A model generated the notes under the pieces. That model saw nothing but the letters and a program-made list of their open reading frames with translations, made no database searches and was not told where the DNA came from. A program made the translations under genes and the position numbers. A DNA stretch of 64,000 bases from Populus alba (Eukaryota; Streptophyta; Magnoliopsida; Malpighiales; Salicaceae). Below are positions 47,281 through 60,116 of the stretch, one piece after another. Numbering within the stretch: position 1 is the first letter of the stretch; each line of letters begins with the position of its first letter. The stretch lies in contig NC_133287.1 in assembly GCF_005239225.2 (NCBI RefSeq), positions 11,451,493 through 11,515,492 on the forward strand, written 5' to 3'.

Positions 47281-50200
47281 AAAAAACAAAAAAAACAAGG
47301 CTTCTTGTCGTGAAAATGTGCTGAAATTAGGGGAAAGAGAATTAGATTTTTAGTTTTCAGCTGGAAAAAGTTGGGAAGAAGAAAAAAGTCTGTAACCCAC
47401 ATAGTGAATTATTGAGGATCAATTTCATATAAAAATAATGTAATTTCATAATTCCATCCTGAACTTTATGCAAATTTTTTCTATATGGGTTGTATCAGAT
47501 ACATGTCGCTTCGATTTGTGATTTAAATTACAATATGCTGATTTAGAATCATTCTTTCAATCTTGTCAACAATATTTTAACATCAAAAACCATTTCAAAA
47601 CTCAAATGAACTCAAAATTTGAGTTTTAGTTTTTTTTTTTTTTTTTTTTTTAAAAAAAACTTGCAAATCTCAACATACTTAAATTTAGTAATCATTGGAT
47701 TTAAAATTGGTTTAAATCAACTTGTGTTCATCATAACTTTTATTTGATGGTGTTCTGGAGACATGTCTTCCTATATTTTTTATTTTAAAAAATTAGAAAT
47801 TTATTCCAAAACTATTTCAAATATAAGTATATTTTTATATTTTTTTGTCTCTATTCATGGAACAAAACATGTTTATATCCTGGTATATTAATCAAACTCA
47901 ACGTAATAGTGATGAAATCTAATGATAGAGGACCTCATATAAACACTACATAGTTTAGGTATTAAAATTAAAAGAAAGAAAATATAAAAGGTACCAATCA
48001 AAATGATTGATAGTTCGAAGGTTTTACTCATTTTCAAAATGTTTATAAATATTCGTCCTCCAAAAACTTTTGATTTGAATATTTATTGGTAATGTGGTAT
48101 CTTTGCATTAACTCAGACTAAATTTACCACTTTTAGACATAAACGGATGGTAAACTCAAAGAGTATAGCTTTAAGAATTGACCTATTTTTAATATTTTCT
48201 TTAAATAAACCTTAGTATAATGCATGAGAGGTCAAACTTTATCTGTTTTTAAAACAAAATTAGCATTGTAGCTCACAGTCTGGGATATTTGTTTAAACCC
48301 CACATGATTTTTTTTCTTTTATAGACTGGATTGAGTGAACAATGACAAGAATTTAAACTTCGAAAATATTTAATAGAGTCATGTCATGCTAGTTATAAAT
48401 CATATACCTAAAAGAAGATTGAAACGCAAAAGTAAGTGGTCAAGTCAAAGTAACTAATTTGGAATGTTTGCCTAACATCTTCCATATTTACATGTCTCTT
48501 ATGAACATATATATATATATCTTCAATTGAAAAATCTACTAAATTTTGGTAAAGCTTTCTTTATACAAGAAAGTCCTAATTTATCGACAAAAATTGTTTC
48601 ACTTCAATATACAATAATTTACATCCAAATCATTGTTTTTTCATCCTAAACACATCGCATTACCAACTTAGAGTATCTCAAACTTAAATTCTCAATATCT
48701 CATTCATCACACTATTATATATACACACGCATACAAACACACACAACACATATGTATGTGTATGTATATATGTATGCAAATAATAATTTCATATAAAATT
48801 AATGTAACATAATAATATGCAATCATATTTCTAATAAAATATCATAAATTTACATAAAAGATCTAATTAAAGCAACATAAACTTCGATACAACTATCATT
48901 TGTTACACAATCTATTTATAGTAAAACAGAGCTTCTATTAAATGTTCATTTAAAATTAACAAATCCTTTATGAATTTAGTGGTTGTGAGGCATCTAAATA
49001 ATTGTAGATTTGTCTAATGAAATTTTAGAGACTTTCAAATAATATTTTATTATTTTTTTTACTTTTTGTATGACATTTGAGAACCCAATAATATAGTGAA
49101 TAATCTATCAAACTTTTTTATTTTAAAAAAAATCTGAAAATTGAAGGTATGTTTGTCTGGTCCAACAATGAATTATATGCATCTCATCATGACATTGCCT
49201 ATTTTTGGTGTGTTTGTGCTGCATTTATATTCTATATTGTATTTTTCCTTAAGCAATAAACCATGTATCGTTTCGTTTAGCTATAAAGTTTCATTTTTAT
49301 CAAAAGAAAAAAGAAATTACACGCACATGTATAGCTGCAATACTTTCATTGTATATCATAATTAAAAAATGTTTCAATAATTATGCAATTCTCATGTGAG
49401 ATGAGAGTTGAGGAGATTGTTGATTTTTTTTTTGTTTTTTATGATTGGGTTTTCTTTTTATTAAGCAAATTTGATTTTTTTTTTTAATCAAATTGTGCAA
49501 AGCTTCGATGATTTCAAGGATTGGTGTTTGAATTGCTTGAAATCAACACTGAAATGAAAAGCTTAGCATAATATTTTTTGTGAAATGTTGTGGGGTTAAT
49601 CATGATACACAATTTAAGAAACCCGTGAGCTTCATCATTGTTTTTTTTTGTTTTTTTTGCTTGCCTGCTAGGAGACTTGTAGGGATAGGACCTAATATAG
49701 CTGTGGCTCATAAATAGTATTTTTAAACCTGGCTTGATAATTAACTTGACTGAAGGTTTGGGCCAATCTTATATTTTTATAAATCAAAATTTTGTTTTGA
49801 TAAAAAAAAATATAAAATAATTAATGGTTTCAATCAAGTTTTTAACTAGATTATCTAGTGGACTTATCGGGTTGGCCAACTTTTTAACTATTCATATTTT
49901 TTTATAAACCTAACTTAATTTCAGTTCTGGATCAGCCAGGTCTTGATCGATCTGCCTGCTAGACTAGATTTTAAAATATTATCATCAATGTTCCCTTAGA
50001 TGACAACTTTTCATGAAGACTATTCTGGATATCTCTATTGATGAATCTTGTTCAACGATCTTGATATTTTCTGCATACACAACTTGAAGAAGCGACCTAC
50101 TAGGAAAGAAAGGCCAAGTTGGTTGAAAGCTCTGAAATTTGTTGTTAACTTGAAGAAGCGACCTACAAGGAAAGAAAGGCCAAGACAATAGCTGATCTCA

Positions 50201-51045
50201 ACAACTTTTGTAAATATCAACGAAATGGGTGGCTCTTCTTTGAGAAAACCATTGGTGCCATTTGGCAGATATTTCTCCTTCGAACTATAATTCTAGTCAA
50301 GGAAAGTTAGATAATTAAAATAAAATTTTTATATCAATTATAAACCTTTTAAAAACCCATAATAATTAATAAGTCAATAAAAAAACCCATAAAACCCCTA
50401 AAAGAGACAAAAAAAAAGCCCAACAAAAATAATTAGGGCTTTCTATTTTTTTAATTAATTAAATTAATTAAATTGAACTGATTGGTTTAAATTGGTTTCA
50501 ATTCAATTTTATTTTTATTTTTTAAAAAAATTTAATTTAATTATTTTTTAGATAAAAACCAAATAAAAAAAATATTCACCTCTAATCTGCAAATGGGGAG
50601 AAAAACACCTGGGTTTACAAGTGGCCTAGGTGTGCCAAGGCTAGCGTGGTTCAAAATCTAGTTACCTTTACCTTTCTATTTCTATTTCTTTTTACGTTTC
50701 TTTTCTGTTTAATTTCCCTCAATGAACAAATTAATTTATTGTTAGTTAATGATTTAAATATAACTAATATTGTTGAGTAAATCGGTTATACTTTAGTAAC
50801 AAATGAATGTAACTGTTTTTTTTTAATATTCATCATGAAGAAATTAATTAGGATGGATATATAATTTTTCCTCTATTAAGTTAAAAAAAACTTCATAGCA
50901 TTAAATATCTTAAAAGATAGTAAAAAAAATAAAATAATGTCTTCAAAACATGTTTAAGAAATTTCAATGTAACTAAGAATTAGGATATTGTTTTTTATAG
51001 CTCTTCAATAATGACTGCACTATTCCCCTGCAACGCGATCTTCCA
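47281..51045. other. AT-rich intergenic DNA with one 66-bp duplication
   Basis: No gene seen. aacttgaagaagcgacctac followed by aggaaagaaaggccaag is present at 50,081-50,117 and 50,147-50,184. Overlapping minus frames there (60-67 codons) only reflect the duplication. A GGTTGGCC-type repeat patch lies at 49,720-49,970. Confidence 0.4.
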
Positions 51046-53170
51046 TAGTAATAGTACTAGTTACATGTCTCGCGCAATGCTACGGGTCAATTATTTTTAG
51101 CATTTCAAAAATAACTAAGATCTAAAAGTGTTAGATATTTTTGTAAAGTTATACCCAAGAGTTTTAATTTTGGTTGCATCGCCTGATCCAAGAGTAATGT
51201 TTATAATATTAATAATAACATTAAACTTGGGTTAACCCTTAGCATAAAAGTATCTGAACTACAATACCAGATCCAATAGCATTGGACGTAGATCTGGCTG
51301 CAAGGTCGTGTCATAAAAGTGTGATAATTAAATAGATTAGTTAAAAAAAAAACCAATAGGAAGAAAAAAACTAATGAGAAAAAAAAATATATGAATTAAT
51401 TGGGTTAACCCTTCAAACTAGGTTAACCCGTCATACCTTGAATTCGCATCATGAAAGTTTGATAATTAAAAAAAAAAATTAATGGGTTAACCCAAAATTA
51501 ACTGGGCTAACTCATTCAACCAGGTTAACTTGTCAAACCCGGAATCCGTGTAATGAAAGTTTGATAACTAAATAGAAAAAAAAATTTAACATTAACAATT
51601 TAAATTAAACAAAAAAAATTAATTAAAAAAAAAAACAAAAAGGGTATCAGCCTTTTTCACCGTGGACTGCACTGTGCAGTCCACAGTCAAAAGACATAAA
51701 AACAAGAAAAAAACTAAAAAAAAAAAAACTAAAGGCATCAGCCGAAAACAACAAAAAAATTTAATATTAATAAACTAAATTAATTAAAAAGAAAAAAAAA
51801 CCTCTAAGAAGAAAAAAATACTAAATAGAAAGAAATTTAACATTAATAAACTAAACTAAACGAAAAAAATAATTAAAAAAAAAGGCTAAAAAAATTTCAG
51901 GTTAACTCGTTAAACCTAGTTAACCCGTTAAACCCAGGATCCGTGTCATGAATATCTGGTAACTAAATAAAGAAAAAGTGAACATTAACAAACTAAATTA
52001 AACAAAAAGAAATTAATTAAAAAGAAAAAAAAATTTCCGGGTTACCTTGTCAAACCATGCTAACCATTAAATCCAGAATCTGTGTCATGAAAGTCTGATA
52101 ACTAAATAAAAAAAAAATTTAACATTGACAAACTAAATTAAACAAAAACATTTATGAAAATAATAATAATAAAAATTGACGGGTCAACCCGGAATTAACC
52201 GGGTTCACCCATGAAACTCGGAATATGTGTCATAAAAGTCTAATAACTAAATAGAAAGAAATTTAACATTAACAAACTAAACTAAACGAAAACAATTTAA
52301 TTAAAAAGAATAAAAAGCAAAAAAAAAATTCTATTTTAACTTGTCAACCAAGTTAACCCGTTAAATCCGGTAAATGTGTCATGAAAGTCTGATAACTAAA
52401 TAAAAAAATTAAACATTAATAAACTAAATTAACAAAAAAAATTAAAAAAAAAAACAAAGGAAGAAGCAAAAAAAAAGTCCCAAAAAAACATAAAAAAAAT
52501 AGCTAAAAAAACTAAGACAACTTAAAAAAAAAAAAAAAACGCCTAAGGAATCAGTGTTTTACAGTAGAAATGAAAGAAAATAATTAAAAAAAAAATCTGA
52601 GTTAACCCGTTAAACCTGGAATGCGTGTTAGAAAAGTTTGAGATAGAAAAAAATTTAACATTAGCAACAAAAAAAAAATTAAAAATATCCATTAAAAAAA
52701 AAAGAAAAAATGAAGAAAAAGAAAAGCAAAAAGCAAAAAAAAAAAAACAAAATCTAAATTAATTGGGTTAACCCTCAAACCAAGTTAACCCGTCAAACTT
52801 GGGATTCGCGTCATTAAAGTTTGATAACTACATAGAAAAAAAATTAACGGGTTAACCCATAATTAATTTGGTTAACCTATGAAACCAGATTAACCCATAA
52901 TTAATTTGGTTTAACCAATTAATAAAATTAAATAAAAAAAAAAAAAATTAATTAAAAAGAAAAACCAGAAAAAAAAAAATCTGGGTTAACCCATTAAATC
53001 CAGAATGCGTGTTATAAAAGTTTGAAATACAAAAAAAAAAAGAAAAAAAAACTTAAAAAAAAAAAACAAAAAGCAAAAGGTTAAAAATAAAAATAAAATA
53101 AAATAAAAAAGCTCAGCTTTTAATGTGGACTGGAATGTGCAGTCCACAGTAAAAGACGGAGCCCTTTTAG
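51046..53170 (+). repeat. Dispersed composite repeat, copy 3
   Basis: The head at 51,050-51,340 (actagttacatgtctcgcgcaatgc, tatacccaagag, aagagtaatgtttataatattaataata, ggtcgtgtcataaaagtgtgataattaaatag) matches copies 1 and 2. It is followed by about eight tandem modules with ggttaacccg and tgtcatgaaagtctgataactaaat. Near-palindromes of 23 bases (arms GTGGACTGCAC / GTGCAGTCCAC) are at 51,662-51,684 and, with two mismatches, 53,125-53,147, close to the two ends of the module array. Confidence 0.65.
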
Positions 53171-54229
53171 CTATACTTTAATAATTTGGTCATTTATTTT
53201 TTTTACACATACATTTTTTCTTTAACCATGCAAAAAAAAAAAAAAAAAAAAAAAACAGAAGAGACTAAGAACTATAATTTTTAAAATTTAGTTTGATGGG
53301 TCAACCTGAAACCCGGCCAACCCAAGACTGGAACCAGGCCAGGTTGAAGAAAAAACAGTAACAAAAAACCTGGTATGACTCGGTTAACTTGACAAAACCC
53401 GGTCAAAATTATGATTGTAACCCATTGATTTTTATTTATTTTTTAACTAAAATAATATTATTTTAAATTTTTATTAAAAAAATAAATTTAACCCAAATAA
53501 TCTGGTCAAAACCAAATAACAGGGTAAAAAACCTGGAACCGAGTCCTAATTTATATAGTCTATAACATTTAGCTGAAAATGACTGAAACGTACCACTAGA
53601 TGACCAGTTGGAAACCAAGCGTCCATTCAATTTCTTTTTAAAGGAAAGTCAAACGTGTTGGCGTGACGTTATAGACCTAGACTTCAAGTCCTAGCAACGC
53701 CTAGGCTGATTTTTAAAGTTCCCCCCTCTTTTCTTTCTTTTTTAATTAATTATTTTCTTTTTATTTTAATTTTAAAAATAAAATTATCTTCAACTAAATT
53801 ATTAATATGATATTTTAAAAATTATTTTTTTATACCATAATTTTAAATAAGATTATAGTTTTTATAGTGAAAGTTGTGAATTTTTTTAAATATCATCTAA
53901 ATAATTTTATTTAAAAAGAAACTACATTTTTAATAAAAAGAAAAGAAAAAAATAATTAAAAAATAAAAAATATGAATAATTATATATGAATGTAATATAC
54001 ATAATTGTTTTTAAGAAATTGATGATAATTATTTAATGAGAAAAAATATATATTTTATTGTTATTTTTTTATTATTTTGTTTTTTATATAAATATGTAAA
54101 AATTATTATGATATTAATTTTTTTATATTTTAACTTGGTTTTCAAATGATGATGGGTCTTTATTTAAAGAACTATTGTTAGATAAAAAAAATATATTTAA
54201 ATAAAATAAATACAAGAATAAAGAATATT
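53171..54229. other. Repeat-like intergenic DNA
   Basis: A patch at 53,280-53,550 (gggtcaacctgaaacccggcc, acaaaacccggtcaaaatt, aacccaaataatctggtc) is another GGGTTGACCCG-type repeat. The remainder is AT-rich without features. Confidence 0.4.
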
Positions 54230-54660
54230 GACTAAAAAACATTTAACCTCTTAACTTGTGACCTGGGTTTTATCCTGGTTGAACTTCGAGTTGAATTTTA
54301 AAAATTATGATAATAATAATGTTTATCATTATATTAATCCGGGTTAACCCTCTTGATTTATGACCCTAGTTTTACTCTTTATTTTTATTTTTATATTGAC
54401 TTGGGTCAACCTAACTTATAAACCTGAGCCTCAACTAATGAACCAAACTTTGTCCTGGAACGACCCAAGTTGGGTTTTAAAAATTATGATAATAATTATT
54501 TTATAATTATATGTTTTAATTGAGTAATTTTGAAATTGAAAATTTTTTTACAAGAATATTTTAGAAATAAAAAAATAATAAATATTGGCTCTAAAAATAT
54601 GTTTCTCTATACCTTTTGTTTTTGAAAAATAAAAAAATTCACCTTCAAAATTATTTTAAA
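54230..54660. repeat. Tandem-module repeat, copy 2
   Basis: Modules with cttgtgacctgggttttatcc, gagttgaattttaaaaattatgataataat and ttgacttgggtcaac, and the same right end as 44,680-44,780 (tttgaaattgaaaattttttacaagaatattttagaaataaaaaa). Same orientation as the copy at 44,030. Confidence 0.55.
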
Positions 54661-55780
54661 AACAAATTTATTTGTGGTTCTTTCTCTTTAACAAAATACA
54701 TTTGTGTTTTTATTGTTTTTATCTTTTTTTATTTTAGTACAGTAATCAAACACTACTTTAAAGTTCAATTGCTATTTAATTTGGAAATAATGCTAATAAT
54801 TTTAGAAAAATAATAAGAATTTTTTTATAAAAAAAAATGCACATAGATGGTTGGAACATTGTGATTCATGATTGGAAACCGCAAATACAATAATAGTTTA
54901 CTCCCTTTATCTTTAGTGATACAATAACTTAATCCTTTTAGTTTTAAAAAATCAACATCTTAGTCCTTTGACTATCACTGTCAATTCTTTAAAATCTCTG
55001 TTAACTTTTTTTTTTTAATGACCAAACCATCTCTACATATCTTCCAATTAATATACAGTGTAAAGGGTATTTTGAAAAGAAAAATAAATCAATAAGTGAT
55101 AGCTCTTCACCTTATCCAGGGATGACAAATTAATCGAGTTTGATGAATACAAACTTAACATGATCTGATGATAAATATTTTTTTAACTTGATAGATAGAA
55201 AGTAGAGTATAAATATTGACAAACCCGATCTCAAACCGCCTGAACCTAACTCAATATATATATATATATATATATTTGTAGAATATTTAGATTTTTTTAA
55301 TACAAATTAAGATATATTTACCTTAATACTGAAATAAAACACATGTATTTAAATAAATATTTATTATTTAATTATTTATTATACATAACATATACTAACT
55401 ATTTTATTTTTTATTAATTATAATAGATATCAATTGAATATCTAAAAATTTAATAATATTTAATAAATATCTAAATTTCTTATATCTTGATGGATAAACG
55501 GCAAGGTTTAAATATCGAGAAATCTAACCTACGGGTATTAATAATCATCTGTAACCTTATACGTAACCGAAAGATTAATGGAAAGAGCGACATAAGGATG
55601 CTATATGGGACTTTTAAAACCAGAGGGACTAGCTAATAAAGGGACTAAGTAAAAGCAATAATTTAATTAAATATTAGTCGACAATGGTAGAGGGAATAAG
55701 AAGAAAATTCCAAGATAGTCACTTGTATCACCATATATAAAAAAATAAACAAATAAAAAGTAACCCCCACTTTGCTTATA
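54661..55780. other. AT-rich intergenic DNA, nothing identified
   Basis: Contains a (TA)n run at 55,254-55,276 and a gggtttgagatcggg-like antisense patch at 55,218-55,250. No coding or element ends recognised. Confidence 0.4.
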
Positions 55781-55986
55781 AAACATTCAATTCCTGCCTG
55801 AATTTCCTTTTCTTTGTGGTGAAGGAGCAGAGAAACTTCCATCCAAGTATTGGGATTTTAGTGACCATTTCCTCGTGTTTTTTCTACGTCTTTGCCGCCA
55901 TGGGCAACATACAAGCAGCTTCCCTTCACCTCCTTTGAAAGCTGACTCTTCGTGCATTCAGATGCCGCCTCTTATGACTGTTGAGC

Positions 55987-55996
55987 CTATATAATT
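55987..55996 (+). promoter_or_regulatory. TATA box of the calmodulin-like pseudogene
   Basis: CTATATAATT about 100 bases before the ATG at 56,089. It would give a leader of about 65 bases ending in pyrimidine-rich sequence. A 12-codon frame with an ideal start context (GCCGCCATGGGC, 55,900-55,938) lies upstream of this and would be outside the transcript. Confidence 0.45.
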
Positions 55997-56088
55997 AGCA
56001 TCCCTCCTCTCCATTCTTTAAAGCACATCATTCATAATTTCTTTTTTCCTTTGAGTTTCCTCTCTTGCAGCAATATATTACTCAGTCA

Positions 56089-56735
56089 ATGGAGGCTTGC
56101 CATTTATCCAGCTTAATCACGGTGCAAAAGGCATCATCAAACGCCAACCGATCCTCTTCTCTATGGTTTAAAATGGTTCTTTTATTCTTATCTAAATTGA
56201 TATTTAGTAGGTTCAGTAATTTTCAGAAGTTTTTTTCAAGATTTCGGTTCTTCATCCAATCCCAACTAAGCCTTGGCAACTCAGAGCTTTGGGAAGATGA
56301 TGATGGAAATCAGGATTCTGAGACATCAATGAAATCCCAGGAGTCTTGCTTTGACAACAAGAGAGACGAAAGGAATATCTGCAGAGAAGATGTGGAGATG
56401 GTGATGGCAAACTTTGGACTTTTTTGCAGCAGAGAAAGTGAGGATCTTAAGGAGTGGATGGATTCTGATGAACTTTCACAGCTGTTTGATGAGAAGGAGC
56501 CGAGCTTGGACGAAATTAAGGAAACTTTCAATGTTTTTGACCACAACAGTGATGGTTTTATTGAAGCAAGTGAGTTGCAGAGAGTTTTCTAACATATTGG
56601 GATTGAAGGAGAAACTTGAGCTGGAAAGAAGTGCAGAAAAGATTATCAGAATCTTTGATGAAAATGGAGATGGAAGATTAGATTTTTAAATGAATTTGGT
56701 AAAGTTTCATGGGAGAACAGTTTTTTGTTGAATAC
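56089..56735 (+). pseudogene. Calmodulin-like (CML45/46-type) EF-hand gene with frameshifts
   Basis: The open part is 56,089-56,592, 167 residues. A hydrophobic N-terminal stretch (MVLLFLSKLIFSRF, about 29-42) is followed by an acidic linker and one EF-hand: E-helix LDEIKETFNVF, loop D151-H-N-S-D-G-F-I-E-A-S-E162, then the F-helix ELQRVF. At that point the frame stops (TAA). The next frame carries on with the expected F-helix remainder, linker and second EF loop (KIIRIFDENGDGRLDF) and stops again, after which the expected NEF phrase of the loop end is seen in a third frame (about 56,690-56,700). At least two small indels therefore separate the C-terminal hand from the start. CML45/46 proteins of about 200 residues have the same layout (recall). 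If expressed, it would make a one-hand truncated protein. A sequencing error is possible. Confidence 0.75.
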
Positions 56736-57330
56736 AAATCTGAGAATTATCAATAATCTAATCTTATTTGTTTTTTTTTTCCCTTTTTTAATTTAAATAT
56801 TTCCTTCTCTTGTGCGTATTAAATTTGAATATCTATGTTACTCTACAGATAGTTTATTCTGGATACTTGTATTGCACATAAAACCAAAACTAAGAAATAT
56901 GAGTTTGTTCTATATCCAAAAATAACACATGGGATTAGCTGCAACGGCTTAGTTTAAAAAGAACAGAAGGAATACAGCAGCTTTTTCCACGTACGCTTTT
57001 GGACTGTATCATAAGAACGAGGAAATAATCGAAGCAGAAAATGGTTCTAATTGAATTTGGCATTCATTTATGGTTTTGCTTAAGATTATAATCATATAGA
57101 CAAAATTAACTACCAACATTCGATTTATTTTCAAGTGCAGTGACAAAGGAATTTAACATGTTTTATGACTTTTTCCCTAAGCTCACATGTGCATATATTA
57201 GCTAATATCAATTACATGTTCACCAATAAAATATCTAATACGATCATCATTATCACGTGATCATACAACTAATAATAAAATTGATAATGAATCTTGAAAA
57301 GTCAAAACATCACTCATGATTGCTTCAATA
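56736..57330. other. Downstream of the CML pseudogene, nothing further seen
   Basis: T-rich stretch at 56,766-56,790, then AT-rich sequence without motifs. Probably holds the former 3' UTR. Confidence 0.4.
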
Positions 57331-57339
57331 AATATAGTA

Positions 57340-58260
57340 TCATAGACCTCCTAGGAATTGGTGTTACTTAAAAGAAGTGGGTTTACCAAAAGTATTGCTT
57401 AATTTATCAAAAGCCTCTTTTGATAATCTTCATTCCAAATTCCTGTGTTAATTCTTCCTCAAACAATATGAAGATTGGTTTGCATTGTAGTTGTCAACTA
57501 GATGATAAAATGAGCTAATAATAATTCGCCTTTCTAAGAAACCTTTTTATTTCTTTCTCAATCTTGGCTACAGAGCATATCTTGGGATGATTTTGACTTT
57601 AACTGGATACCTCAATTACTTTATTACTTATCATATATCCCAATAACTTTCTAGTTTTAACTTTAAATTTACATCTTGAAGGATTCAACTTTAATTGATA
57701 TTTTCTTTGTCTTTCAAAGAATTTCCTCAAAGTTTGCACATGATCTTCTCCTATCCAGATTTTAGTGATCATGTCATCGACATATACTTTAATCTATTTA
57801 TACATCATATCATGAAAGAGAGTTACCATTGCTCGCTAATATGTGGCTCTAATATTATTCAAACCAAAAGGCATTCCTTTGTATCAGAATGTTCCTAATG
57901 GGTTAACAAAGGTAGTTTTTTTCCTTCTTTTTTTTTTTGTTATCTTGATCTAATTATAACCTAAGAAGCCATCCATTAAAAAATAAGTAATTTCTTTGTG
58001 TCATTGTCTACAAACATGTCAATATGAAAAGGAGGAAAGTCATTTTTCAGGCTAGTTTTATTCAAGTCTTTAAAATCCACATATAATCGGATCTTATTTC
58101 CTTTAATGGGTACTGCCTTTATATTGGATACCCATTGAGGGTATTTGACCACTTTTAGGAAACCTGCATCCCATTGCTTCCTCATCCCATTGCTTCCTCA
58201 CTTCGTCTGGCCTCATTCTTCTTTATTTCTGCTATACAGGTTTACACCCATCTATAAAAG
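57340..58260 (-). pseudogene. Ty3/gypsy (Tat-lineage) reverse transcriptase fragment
   Basis: Minus-strand reading with several stops: RRMRPDE, AGFLKVVKYPQWVSNIKAVP, then VDFKDLNKTSLKNDFPPFHI then DMFVDND (open at 58,185-57,976), FMDGFLG, MPFGLNNIRATYxRAM, a YVDD catalytic box (about 57,780), LNPSRCKF, LLGYMISNKVIEV and, near 57,530, the FLRKANYY equivalent of the RNase H linker. The VKYPQWVSN and KDDFPLPHIDxLVDN wording is typical of the Tat/Ogre lineage. This is a fossil; the stops at several places rule out function. Confidence 0.82.
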
Positions 58261-58890
58261 ACAACCTATATACTCCAATGCTGGTATTTAGTTTAGGCAT
58301 ATTGATTTATGTCCAAACAAAACACATCATAAAACTCTTTTCAAACAAAGATACTAAACCACACCGCTCTTTCAACAAGTTTCGGCTAAACCCTAGTTCA
58401 TGCAAGATCCAAAATTTCAATTTTTTTTTCAAGATTTCTAATTTTGATTCCTTTTTTTAACAGGTGTTGAATTTCTCCAATCCAAAGATGAATACAATTT
58501 GTTGTTTGTATGAAATTTGTTTTTCTAGCAACTTCAAGACCTTTTCTTTTCTTTTCCTATAAAAAATTGATTCTCTTATTCTTCTTCTTTCTTTTTAATT
58601 AAGATTCCACTGAAATACCATAAAGATTAATCAAGATTCAATCTTTTTTGTTGTTGTAATAGTCGAAACCCTAGAGAGAAAGAAACTAAGAAACACAAGA
58701 AAAAACCCTAGATATAGCAAGATATATAAAGAAAAAACCCTAGAATTACTGTAACAAAGAAAAGTAGAGAGATATAACTTAAAATTAGCCGAGCTTTGAT
58801 GCAAAATTGTCCCTTAGATTGCTAACTTGAGGTTTTGAAGAAATTTTTAAATAATTCTTTGATTCTTGAGCCTTTAAATATAAAATAAAT
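58261..58890. other. Remnant LTR or leader sequence flanking the Tat insertion
   Basis: 58,831-58,890 (ttttgaagaaatttttaaataattc ... cctttaaatataaaataaat) matches 62,393-62,454. 58,660-58,760 has three 'aaaccctagA' phrases. This is probably the non-coding host element (chromovirus-like) into which the Tat element inserted. Confidence 0.45.
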
Positions 58891-59104
58891 AATTGGTTTT
58901 TGTGTAACCCATTTTTGGATCCCCATACAAAAAAAAAAGAAGAAAATACAAAAAATAATAATAAATAAAACATATTTCAAAAAAACCCAAAAAATAATAA
59001 CAGTGAAAAAAGGATGCTAAAGTGCCCAGTAAATGGTTAAAAATTGGTTGAAAAGGTTCAAAAATATAAAAATTAAAAGCAATATTTACAATGAGACCAT
59101 TCCT

Positions 59105-59680
59105 TCACTTGGGTAGGTCATCCATTACAACACAACCATTCTTCCTTTTTATTTTTATTTTTGGATAGGTCACCCATTACAATTCGAGCAATTCTCCATG
59201 TTTTTATCTGGGTAGGTCACCCATTACAATGAGACAATTCCTTCACCTAGGTAGGTCACCTATTACAACACGACCACTCTTCCTTTTTCTATCTGGGTAC
59301 GTCACCCATTACAATTCGACCATTCTTTATGTTTTTTTCTTTGGATAGGTTATCCATTACAATGAGACCATTCCTTCATCTAGGTAGGTCACCATTTACA
59401 ATAAGACCACTCTTTCCTTTTATGTTTGGGCAGGTCGCCCATAAAAATAGACTAGTGTCAGCGTGAGTGTGTGGACTGGCTGCCCCTGAAAATATACCAC
59501 TTTGAGAATGTTTAGGCATTTCGCCCATGAAAATAGACTAGGGCCGACGTGTGTGTGTGGGTTGGTCCCCCCTAAAAATAGAACTATTTTGAGTATGTGT
59601 GTGGACAGGTGGCCCATGAAAAATAGACCAGGGTAAGTGTGAGTATGTAGGCAGGTCACCTGTGAAAATAGACCATTTTT
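59105..59680 (+). repeat. Minisatellite, about 45-bp unit, about 13 copies
   Basis: Units carry ggtaggtcacccattacaat(a/t)cgaccattcttcctttt. Left units read tcacccattacaat; right units drift to tcgcccatgaaaatagacta and include gtgtgtgtgtgg. It lies in the 3' non-coding part of the Tat element, where members of this lineage commonly carry tandem repeats. The frame at 59,420-59,707 (repeated HTH-x-GLFFMG-like phrases) is a by-product. Confidence 0.8.
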
Positions 59681-59707
59681 CTTCAAAAAAACAAAGGATT
59701 TGAACAT

Positions 59708-59990
59708 ATAGATTTTGGTTTCTAGTTAGATGTTATGGTTAGAGGGGATTGGCGAAAGGAATCTCAGTCTATCCTAAACCACACATAGGATTTTGGTTCT
59801 GGTTAGAGGGGATTGGCAAAAGAAATCTTAGTCTATCCTAACCACACACATAGGATTTTGGTTCTGGTTAAAGGGGATTGGCAAAAGGAATCTCAGTCTA
59901 TCCTAACCACACACACAGGATTTTGGTTCTGGTTAGAGGGGATTGATGAAAGGAATCTCAGTATAGCCCAACCACACACAGGACTTTAGG
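59708..59990 (+). repeat. Minisatellite, 65-bp unit, four copies
   Basis: Units ggattttggttctggttagag, then gggattggcaaaag, then aatctcagtctatcctaacc, then acacacaca start at about 59,710, 59,788, 59,853 and 59,918. The copies are highly similar, more so than the neighbouring 45-bp array. Confidence 0.85.
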
Positions 59991-60116
59991 TTCGGTTGAA
60001 GTTTTAGGTCAACCAAATTTTAAGAATACTAGTTTTGGAAGACCAATTTTGTTTATCTTTACAACACTTACTACACAAAAATCTTTGATTCATAAGCATT
60101 GTAAAGAGGGGGCAAC

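Noticed and set aside
59420..59707. A 95-codon minus frame with repeated HTH...GLFFMG-like phrases, resembling a repeat protein
   Set aside because: It is the translation of the 45-bp minisatellite in the retroelement's non-coding region; no start context or homology.
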